Assembly: GCA_012719015.1 (NCBI GenBank)
Contig: JAAYBE010000126.1
Location: 1-11,112 of the forward strand
Direction of reading: 5' to 3'
Source: Actinomycetota bacterium
GTDB taxonomy: Bacteria > Actinomycetota > Thermoleophilia > UBA2241
Length of the DNA: 11,112 bases
Shown here: piece by piece, positions 6,186 to 11,112 of the stretch
How positions within the stretch are numbered: the stretch's first letter is position 1
Layout of the letters: each line of letters begins with the position of its first letter
Position numbers and translations under genes: made by a program
The notes under the pieces: generated by a model
Told to the model about the DNA's origin: nothing
Seen by the model: only the letters and a program-made list of their open reading frames with translations
The model's database searches: none

Positions 6186-7205
6186 TCAGGCGCTCCGGCC
6201 CGGCGGGAAGAGCTCGAGCAGAGCCAGTGCGGCGGCGCCGACGACTCCGGCCTCCGGACCGAGCGCCGCCGACACGATCCGCACGCGGTCACGCGCGGGC
6301 CGCAGGGCGCGGGTGGCGAAGACACGACGGGCCGGCTCCAGGAGCAGGTCCCCGGCCGCCGCTGCACCGCCGCCGATCACGAACAACTCCGGGTCGAAGA
6401 TGTTGGACAGCGACACGAGCCCGACGCCCAGATACTCGCCGGTGCGCTCGACGACACGGATCGCGGCGGCGTCACCCTCCCGTGCGAGACGCGTCAGCAG
6501 CCGGCCGTCGACGCTCCTGCCGGCGGCGGACGCCCGGCCGAGCCCCGAGAACGGCTCCTGCTCGGCCGCAGCCCGCGCGGCCGCCCCCATGGCCGAACCG
6601 GCCGCGTAGGCCTCGAGACAGCCCCAGCTGGGGCAGTTGGCCGGGCACTTGACTCCGTCCATGTCGATGATGAGATGCCCCAGCTCACCGGCGGCACCGC
6701 TGAACCCGCGCAGCGGCCGGCCGCCACTGACGATACCGCCGCCCACGCCGGTGCCCAGCGTCAGCATGATCATGTCCCGGGCGCCGACGCCGGCGCCGTA
6801 CGCCCACTCCCCGAGGGCGGCGACATTGGCATCGTTGTCGATGACCGTGGGCAGAGAGAAGCGACGGTACAGCAGGTCGCGCAGCGCCACATCGGCCAGC
6901 GGGAGGTTCACCGACTCGATCACACGCCCGGCGGCGAAGTCGACCATGGAGGCCACTCCCACCCCGACAGCCTGCGCCGCGACAGGGCCCTGCCGGAGAC
7001 GCGCGACGCAGTCCACGATCCCACGCACCGTGGCCTCGGGAGAGCTCGTGTCGGTCGCCGCCGTGAACCGCTCGACGATCTCCGGCGTCTCCACGTCGGC
7101 GGACGCAGGCCGCTCCGGACGGGGTCTGCGCGCGCGCACCAGCGCCGCGGCCGTCTTGGTGCCGCCGATATCGACGCCGATGACGAAGCGCTCCGTCTCC
7201 ATCAC
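6186..7205 (-). CDS. ROK-family sugar kinase, glucokinase-like
   Basis: The protein has 339 residues from the GTG at 7205, standard for the family, and no N-terminal HTH, so it is a kinase rather than a ROK repressor. The phosphate-binding loop is in VIGVDIGGTKTAAAL (8-22). DNDANVAALGE (123-133) holds the catalytic Asp, followed by LGTGVGGGIVSGG (150-162) and GELGHLIID (173-181). The zinc region is CPANCPSWGCLE (187-198), a variant of the usual CxCGxxGCxE. It probably phosphorylates glucose or a related hexose with ATP in the cytoplasm; specificity is not proven. GTG at 7205 and ATG at 7202 are adjacent alternatives. Neither has a Shine-Dalgarno, and TAGGCT 7 nt before the GTG favours leaderless initiation there. 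It is divergent from the LCP gene. Confidence 0.9.
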   Translation of the reverse strand: MMETERFVIGVDIGGTKTAAALVRARRPRPERPASADVETPEIVERFTAATDTSSPEATVRGIVDCVARLRQGPVAAQAVGVGVASMVDFAAGRVIESVNLPLADVALRDLLYRRFSLPTVIDNDANVAALGEWAYGAGVGARDMIMLTLGTGVGGGIVSGGRPLRGFSGAAGELGHLIIDMDGVKCPANCPSWGCLEAYAAGSAMGAAARAAAEQEPFSGLGRASAAGRSVDGRLLTRLAREGDAAAIRVVERTGEYLGVGLVSLSNIFDPELFVIGGGAAAAGDLLLEPARRVFATRALRPARDRVRIVSAALGPEAGVVGAAALALLELFPPGRSA

Positions 7206-7212
7206 ATCCGCG

Positions 7213-7218
7213 AGCCTA
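7213..7218 (-). promoter_or_regulatory. -10-like element TAGGCT, 7 nt before the ROK kinase GTG
   Basis: TAGGCT fits TAnnnT and is followed by cgcggat and then GTG. The spacing is the same as at the GH26 gene. No good -35 is seen at 17 bp (TGGCCG). The element sits only 9 bp from the opposed TAGACT of the LCP gene. Confidence 0.35.
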
Positions 7219-7227
7219 CCAATGGTG

Positions 7228-7233
7228 TAGACT
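7228..7233 (+). promoter_or_regulatory. -10-like element TAGACT for the LCP gene
   Basis: TAGACT, preceded by ggtg, would start transcription near 7240 and give a leader of about 110 nt before the LCP ATG. The -35 position is not recognisable. It is identical in sequence to the proposed -10 of the DNA methyltransferase transcript. Confidence 0.35.
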
Positions 7234-7247
7234 CGCGGCCAGACCAG

Positions 7248-7289
7248 ACGCCCATACAGGGGCGTGACTTGGGAGCAGGCTTGGCTCCC
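7248..7289 (+). promoter_or_regulatory. Two tandem hairpins in the LCP gene leader
   Basis: ACGCCC (7248-7253) pairs with GGGCGT (7260-7265) around a 6-nt loop. Five bases later GGGAGC (7271-7276) pairs with GCTCCC (7284-7289) around a 7-nt loop. Both are perfect 6-bp stems inside the predicted 5' untranslated region. They match no riboswitch consensus I know. The rest of the leader to 7349 holds a weak GGGAGA Shine-Dalgarno at 7333-7338. The pairs could be a structured RNA element or chance in GC-rich DNA. Confidence 0.35.
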
Positions 7290-7349
7290 GACCCTCGCCG
7301 CGCCGTCAACACGCCGCCGCGTACCTGGAGTCGGGAGAAGCTCCAACTC

Positions 7350-8519
7350 ATGGCGAGACAGGACGACGACAAGCCCAGGGCCAAGCCCTACAAAACCTAT
7401 CGGGGCGGCCGCACGCGGCGCACCTCGCTGGACGAGGAGCTGGCCGGCGCACGCCCGACGCGCGCACAGACCCCGACCGGCGGCGCACACGGACCGGCGC
7501 CGGCGGGCGGCAGGTCCGAGGCCTACCGCACCTACCGTCCGGCGGACGCCGACGCGAGCGCACCCGGGACGCCGGGCGTCAGGTCCGGGTCGCGCCGACG
7601 GCGACGCCTGCGCTGGTGGCATGCACCGGTGCTCCTTGTCCTGGTGCTGCTCATCGCCGGAGTGGCCCTCGCCGTGATCGCCTGGCCCGGTTATCACAAG
7701 TTCGACCGGGCCGTGGACAAGGCGAACGCCCGCGTCGACAGGAAGACCCGCGCCCAGCTCAGCGCCGACGACGGCTGGATCTGGCGCCGCGGCACCACGA
7801 TCGCCCTGTTCGGTCTCGACGCGGCCGGCCTGCCGGCGCACTCCGATACTGTCCTCCTCATGCGTTTCGACCCCGGGGCGCGCCGCGTGAACCAGCTCTC
7901 CATCCCACGCGACACGCTGATCGACATCGAGGGGTACGGGCAACAGAAGCTCACGCAGGCGATGTGGTACGGCGGCCCGGCGCTGGCCCTCAAGTGCCTC
8001 AAGGACTACACCGGGATCCCCATCAACCACGTCATGGTGGTGGGCTTCCAGGGCTTCCCGCGGCTCGTCAACTCGGTCGGCGGTATCGACATGTACGTCC
8101 CGCAGACGGTCGCCACGACGGCCGGGTCCAACCAGCGCCTGGTCACGTTCGAGCGGGGCATGCACCACTTCGACGGCAAGGAGGCCATGCTCTACGTACG
8201 TATCCGCAAGGCCTACACGAACGGCGACTTCACGCGCGCCCGACGCCAGCAGGCCTTCGTCGAGGCGCTGCAGAAGAAGATCGTCCAGCCGCACAACATC
8301 ACCAGACTGCCCGAGATCGGCAAGCGCTTCATGAGCGGCGTGAGCACCGATCTCACGACCGCCCAGCTCCTCGAGCTGGCCTTCCTCAAATGGCGCGCCG
8401 GCGCCGGCAGCAAGCAGGTGCTCAAGGGCGAGCTTGGCTGGTACGAAGGACAGGCCGTGGTGTTCCCGCCGAGCGAGGAGGCCCGGCAGAAGGCGATCAG
8501 CCGCTTCCTGGGGGAGTGA
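7350..8519 (+). CDS. LytR-CpsA-Psr (LCP) family cell-wall glycopolymer ligase
   Basis: This 389-residue type II membrane protein has a disordered, basic cytoplasmic tail of about 90 residues, with KPYKTYR near 12 and EAYRTYR near 58 as a loose repeat. A single membrane helix at about 92-112 follows the SRRRRRLRWW stop-transfer patch. The extracellular LCP domain covers about 148-310. Family marks are ALFGLDA (152-158), HSDTVLLMRFDP (164-174), SIPRDTLIDI (184-193), KLTQAMWYGG (200-209) and YVRIRKAYTNGDFTRARRQQ (from 282), including the conserved Arg and Asp residues that bind polyprenyl pyrophosphate. LCP enzymes move wall polymers from lipid carriers to peptidoglycan; the polymer here is unknown. 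The ATG is followed by charged residues as expected. The 3' end overlaps convergent truA by 23 bp. Confidence 0.92.
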   Translation: MARQDDDKPRAKPYKTYRGGRTRRTSLDEELAGARPTRAQTPTGGAHGPAPAGGRSEAYRTYRPADADASAPGTPGVRSGSRRRRRLRWWHAPVLLVLVLLIAGVALAVIAWPGYHKFDRAVDKANARVDRKTRAQLSADDGWIWRRGTTIALFGLDAAGLPAHSDTVLLMRFDPGARRVNQLSIPRDTLIDIEGYGQQKLTQAMWYGGPALALKCLKDYTGIPINHVMVVGFQGFPRLVNSVGGIDMYVPQTVATTAGSNQRLVTFERGMHHFDGKEAMLYVRIRKAYTNGDFTRARRQQAFVEALQKKIVQPHNITRLPEIGKRFMSGVSTDLTTAQLLELAFLKWRAGAGSKQVLKGELGWYEGQAVVFPPSEEARQKAISRFLGE

Positions 8520-9324
8520 CCGCCGGCCCGGCGCCGGGCCCGTCCCCAGGGCGGCGCGCCTCGTAGCTGACCGCCACCAGGGCGAGTCCGTGCGCCGGCG
8601 CCGTCTGACCCATGCGGCGGCGTTCACCGCAGGCCAGCGCCGCCGCGAACGCTTCCGGACTCATCCGGCCCTGTGCGACGTCGACCATCGACCCGACCGC
8701 GACCCGCACCATGTTGTGCAGGAACCCGTCCGCGGTGATCTCGAAGAGCCAGCGCCGGCCCTCGCCGTCCGGCGTCGGACCCGCGTCGCGCCACGCGGCC
8801 GCCGTCACCTCACGGATGCAGGAGCGATACATCCGCGCCGACGGCGTGAGCGCGGCGAAGTCGCGACGTCCCGGCAACAGCGCGGCGACGGTCCGCAGCG
8901 CTGCTGAGTCCACCGCGCCACGGACCGCCCACACGAACGCCCTCTGGCGCACGGGCTTGACCGCCGTCGCCCACAGCTCGTACCGGTAGCTCCGCGACGT
9001 CGCCTGACGGGCGACGAAGTCGGTCGGCGCCGGAGCGGCGCGCAGGACGGCCACATCCGGCGGCAGCAGCGCGTTGAGCGAGAGACGCAGACGCTCCGGT
9101 GCGACCTCGACCGGGGCGCAGGCGAACGACGCCACCTGCGCCCACGCGTGCACGCCGGCGTCCGTGCGGCCGGCCACACTGAGGCGGACACGCTGACGCA
9201 GCACGGTGGCGAGTGCCTCCTCCAGCAGTCCCTGGACGGTCGAATGGCCGGGCTGCGCCGCCCAGCCCCGGTAGGCCGTGCCCTCGTACGCGAGGTCCAA
9301 CCGCCAGACCTGCCTCGCGGCCAC
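8497..9324 (-). CDS. truA: tRNA pseudouridine(38-40) synthase
   Basis: TruA converts uridines 38-40 of the tRNA anticodon stem-loop to pseudouridine. The 275-residue product has the LDLAYEGTAYRGWAAQ N-terminus (9-24), the catalytic Asp55 in AGRTDAGVHA (51-60), SRSYRYELW in the middle, and FLHNMVR (201-207) and QTAPAHGLALV toward the C-terminus. I chose the GTG at 9324 because GGAGGG lies exactly 6 nt upstream and the family starts here. A GTG at 9375, 10 bp after ecfT, would add 17 residues not typical of TruA. The C-terminal tail of about 20 residues is Gly/Pro-rich and overlaps the end of the LCP gene. truA downstream of an ecf module is a common arrangement in Gram-positive bacteria. Confidence 0.95.
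   Translation of the reverse strand: MAARQVWRLDLAYEGTAYRGWAAQPGHSTVQGLLEEALATVLRQRVRLSVAGRTDAGVHAWAQVASFACAPVEVAPERLRLSLNALLPPDVAVLRAAPAPTDFVARQATSRSYRYELWATAVKPVRQRAFVWAVRGAVDSAALRTVAALLPGRRDFAALTPSARMYRSCIREVTAAAWRDAGPTPDGEGRRWLFEITADGFLHNMVRVAVGSMVDVAQGRMSPEAFAAALACGERRRMGQTAPAHGLALVAVSYEARRPGDGPGAGPAVTPPGSG
8525..8540 (+). terminator. GC palindrome just after the LCP stop, possible terminator
   Basis: A perfect 16-bp palindrome, GGCCCGGC followed by GCCGGGCC, begins 5 nt after the LCP stop codon. In RNA it can form a 6-bp stem with a 4-nt loop. It lies inside the truA 3' coding region (Gly/Pro tail) and has no T-tract. A role in ending the LCP transcript is inferred from position only. 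Confidence 0.3.
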
Positions 9325-9330
9325 AGACGA

Positions 9331-9336
9331 CCCTCC
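9331..9336 (-). promoter_or_regulatory. Ribosome binding site that decides the truA start
   Basis: GGAGGG on the minus strand lies 6 nt before the GTG at 9324 and supports this start over the GTG at 9375. Confidence 0.6.
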
Positions 9337-9384
9337 CCTCCTGAACGACCCTCTCTCAGCGTCCCGGATGCCCACTCCGCCCCC

Positions 9385-10167
9385 TCACACGATGAGGCCG
9401 ACCGCGATGACGGCCGCAGTGAGCGCGAGGAGGACGGCGTCCGCGGCATCGACGTGGAGAGGATGCAGCCGGCTGCGCACCACGCCCGGCCGGTAGCAGC
9501 GCGCCTCCATCGCCAGAGCGAGCTCGTCGGCCCTGCGGAAGCTCAGCACGAAGAGCGGGATGAGCACCGGGAGCAGCGCCTTCCCCCTCCGGATCGGACC
9601 TCCGTGGCTGAAGTCAGCGCCGCGGGCGCGCTGCGCCCGCATGATCTGCTCCAGCTCCACGAGCAGCGTGGGTATGAACCGCAGCGCGATCGTCACCATC
9701 AGCGCGAGCTCGTCGGTCGGGACGCGCAGACGGCGCAACGGCCGACCCAACCAGGCGAGTCCGTCGGTGAGGGCCAGCGGCGCCGTGGTGAGCGTCAACA
9801 CCGAGCCGGCCAGGACCAGCACCAGAAGACGCAGGCTCAGGAAGCTCGCGAACCGCAGCCCTTGCCACGAGAAGTCGAAGACCCACCAGCTGAAGAAGGG
9901 CTCCCCGGGAGCGAACAGCAGTTGCGTCAGGAACGTGAGCGCGATGAGCCACAGCAAGGGCCGGAAGCCACGCCAGAACCAGACGGCCGGCACCCCGCTC
10001 AGCATGTAGGCGACGGCCGCCGCCACGGCGAACACGGCGAGGCCGGCGAACGAGTCACGCAGGAACAACGCCACCGCGACCGCGGTGACGGAAACGAACT
10101 TGGCACGCGCATCCAGCCGATGGATCACGGAGTCGCCGGGGTAGTACTGGGCGATCGCCGGCCTCAT
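9385..10167 (-). CDS. ecfT: ECF transporter transmembrane scaffold component
   Basis: EcfT joins the two ATPases to exchangeable substrate-binding S-components for vitamins or metals. The protein has 260 residues, usual for the family. It starts with the characteristic AQYYPGDSVIHRLDARAKF (6-24). Hydrophobic segments lie at about 25-40, 42-58, 68-85, 106-128 and 241-260. The two coupling-helix motifs are RARGADF (ARG, 181-183) and MEARCYRPG (ARC, 222-224), which contact grooves in the ATPases. The ATG at 10167 overlaps the ecfA2 stop as ATGA and has GGAGG 7 nt upstream. No S-component gene is in the window, consistent with a shared (group II) module serving S-proteins encoded elsewhere. Confidence 0.94.
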   Translation of the reverse strand: MRPAIAQYYPGDSVIHRLDARAKFVSVTAVAVALFLRDSFAGLAVFAVAAAVAYMLSGVPAVWFWRGFRPLLWLIALTFLTQLLFAPGEPFFSWWVFDFSWQGLRFASFLSLRLLVLVLAGSVLTLTTAPLALTDGLAWLGRPLRRLRVPTDELALMVTIALRFIPTLLVELEQIMRAQRARGADFSHGGPIRRGKALLPVLIPLFVLSFRRADELALAMEARCYRPGVVRSRLHPLHVDAADAVLLALTAAVIAVGLIV

Positions 10168-10997
10168 CGCAGGGCCTCCGCAGCCTCCGCGTGTGTCCGC
10201 GGCGCCCTGGCGGGGTCACGACCGAGGCGCCGCCACAGGGCCACGAGGAAGGGTTCGCGCAGCCGCGGCGTACTCCGCAGCGCCCGTCCAGACCCCTCCG
10301 CGTCCCAGACGCCGGACGCGAGCACGCGACCCTCCTCCAGCACGAGGAGGTCGTCGCAGAGCGTCCAGGCGATGTCCACGTCATGCGTGGCGAGCACCAG
10401 CGTGACGCCCGAGGCGCGCAGACGTGAGCACACGGCCGTGAGCTGCCGCCGCGTGGCCGGATCGAGACTCACGAACGGCTCGTCGAGCAGTAGCAGGCGC
10501 GGCTGCATGGCCAGCACCCCGGCGAGCGCGAGGCGGCGCTGCTCCCCGCCGGACAACGCGTAAGGATGCCGCGCCGCGAACTCCTCCGGCGGGAGGCCGA
10601 CCAGCGCCATCGCCTCGTCCACCGCCCGCCGCACCCCCGCCTCCTCCCGGCCCAGGCGACGGGGACCGAACGCGACGTCCTCCCACGCCGACGTGGCGAA
10701 CAACTGGAGCTCAGGCGCCTGGAAGACGATCCCGACCTCCCGCTGCAGTCCCGCGTACCCCGGGGAGTCCGGCGCACAGCCGTCCAGCACCACCCGACCC
10801 GTCTCGGGGGCGTCCAATCCCTTGATCAGCTGGAGCAGGGTCGACTTGCCCGATCCGGACGCTCCCAACAGGGCGAGCGACCGGCCGGCGGGCAGCTCGA
10901 CGCCGACATCGCGCAGGGCGGGGATCGGGACTCCGGCCTCTTCATAGCTGAACCCGAGGCCTTCGCAGCGCAGCGACATCCCGTCGGTGGCGCTCAT
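10164..10997 (-). CDS. ecfA2: ECF transporter ATP-binding protein (A2-like)
   Basis: This 277-residue ABC ATPase has Walker A GASGSGKST (45-53), a Q-loop VFQAPELQLF (91-100) of the EcfA2 pattern, signature LSGGEQRRLALAG (148-160), Walker B LLLLDEP (168-174) and the switch His in ATHD (203-206). The D-loop is SLDP, with FVSLDP where many EcfA proteins have TAGLDP. It would hydrolyse ATP in a heterodimer with the protein encoded just upstream to drive EcfT and S-component movements. The ATG at 10997 has GGAGG 7 nt upstream and overlaps the preceding stop as ATGA; ecfT follows with the same junction. The A2 label rests on the Q-loop and gene order, not on an alignment. Confidence 0.92.
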   Translation of the reverse strand: MSATDGMSLRCEGLGFSYEEAGVPIPALRDVGVELPAGRSLALLGASGSGKSTLLQLIKGLDAPETGRVVLDGCAPDSPGYAGLQREVGIVFQAPELQLFATSAWEDVAFGPRRLGREEAGVRRAVDEAMALVGLPPEEFAARHPYALSGGEQRRLALAGVLAMQPRLLLLDEPFVSLDPATRRQLTAVCSRLRASGVTLVLATHDVDIAWTLCDDLLVLEEGRVLASGVWDAEGSGRALRSTPRLREPFLVALWRRLGRDPARAPRTHAEAAEALR

Positions 10998-11112
10998 CCC
11001 GAGGCCTCCAGCGCCGTCGTGAGCTCGTCCAGTGTCAGCGGCAACGGTTTGAGCGACCGTCCGCGGGCGGCGAGCTCGAGCGCCAGGTCGGCGGCGGCGG
11101 GCAGCGCCAGAC
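10994..11112 (-). CDS. ecfA1: ECF transporter ATP-binding protein, C-terminal end only (A1-like)
   Basis: Reading the minus strand back from the TGA at 10994-10996 gives 38 in-frame residues that run off the window edge with no stop. The pattern LALPAAADLALELAARG, then SLKPLPLTLDELTTAL, matches the conserved tail of EcfA proteins (Leu-Pro, then a helix, then LT-x-EL). The stop overlaps the ecfA2 start as ATGA. Together with the ecfA2-ecfT-truA order downstream this makes it the first ATPase of the module. The catalytic motifs lie outside the window, so the call rests on the tail and position. Confidence 0.72.
   Translation of the reverse strand, partial: LALPAAADLALELAARGRSLKPLPLTLDELTTALEASG

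Noticed and set aside
7206..8627. Upstream extension of the ROK frame to 8627 on the minus strand
   Set aside because: It lies antisense to the LCP gene, whose membrane helix and LCP motifs are clear. The kinase fold begins at 7205 or 7202.
9325..9375. truA start at the GTG of 9375
   Set aside because: The added residues do not match TruA, and the GGAGGG at 9331-9336 is correctly spaced for the GTG at 9324.
1..11112. tRNA, rRNA, CRISPR, transposase, integrase, toxin-antitoxin or phage-defence cluster
   Set aside because: Reading both strands I found no cloverleaf, no spaced direct repeats, no terminal inverted repeats around a transposase, and no defence gene set. The solitary DNA methyltransferase alone does not make a defence island.

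Overview
This is a GC-rich, gene-dense stretch of bacterial chromosome. It carries mostly housekeeping genes, and I see no insertion sequence, prophage, CRISPR array, tRNA or rRNA. Three features suggest an anaerobic or facultative, Gram-positive-type high-GC bacterium, most likely an Actinomycetota lineage: a LytR-CpsA-Psr (LCP) cell-wall glycopolymer ligase, a clostridial-type 2[4Fe-4S] ferredoxin, and an ecfA-ecfA-ecfT-truA block. GTG starts are frequent, and some genes appear to be leaderless. The class cannot be fixed without a database search.

Layout. Positions 1-872 (+): the C-terminal part of an agmatinase/arginase-family ureohydrolase, overlapped by a 63-residue glycine-rich membrane protein. 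Positions 904-4750 (-): four genes in the order secreted GH26-like glycoside hydrolase, class I SAM methyltransferase, rsmI (16S rRNA 2'-O-methyltransferase) and a stand-alone homocysteine S-methyltransferase domain. The methyltransferase and rsmI are 3 bp apart and form an operon. Positions 4791-5785 (+): a possible 50-codon leader ORF, then a beta-class DNA methyltransferase with no restriction enzyme beside it. Positions 5814-5838: a perfect inverted repeat that probably terminates transcription from both sides. Positions 5866-7205 (-): ferredoxin with its own promoter and a strong ribosome binding site, and upstream of it a ROK-family sugar kinase. Positions 7350-8519 (+): the LCP ligase behind a leader of about 110 nt with two hairpins. 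Positions 8497-11112 (-): ecfA1 (end only), ecfA2, ecfT and truA. The first three are joined by ATGA overlaps, and truA follows 60 bp later. The 3' ends of truA and the LCP gene overlap.

How the genes relate. The Ecf genes encode the energy-coupling module (two ATPases plus one transmembrane scaffold) shared by vitamin and metal uptake S-components encoded elsewhere. RsmI and TruA modify rRNA and tRNA. The ROK kinase probably feeds sugar phosphate into metabolism. The LCP protein attaches glycopolymers to peptidoglycan. The GH26-like protein probably acts outside the membrane on a polysaccharide.

The most notable non-gene signal concerns starts. Three minus-strand genes (homocysteine methyltransferase, GH26, ROK) each have a TAnnnT hexamer 6-7 nt upstream of a GTG start and no Shine-Dalgarno sequence there, as expected for leaderless mRNAs. 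Genes inside operons have clear Shine-Dalgarno sequences or stop-start overlaps. Two divergent gene pairs have closely packed, opposed -10 elements. No intergenic stretch exceeds 300 bases. The longest are about 189, 149 and 144 bp, and their contents are listed as features. I found no convincing undescribed system.
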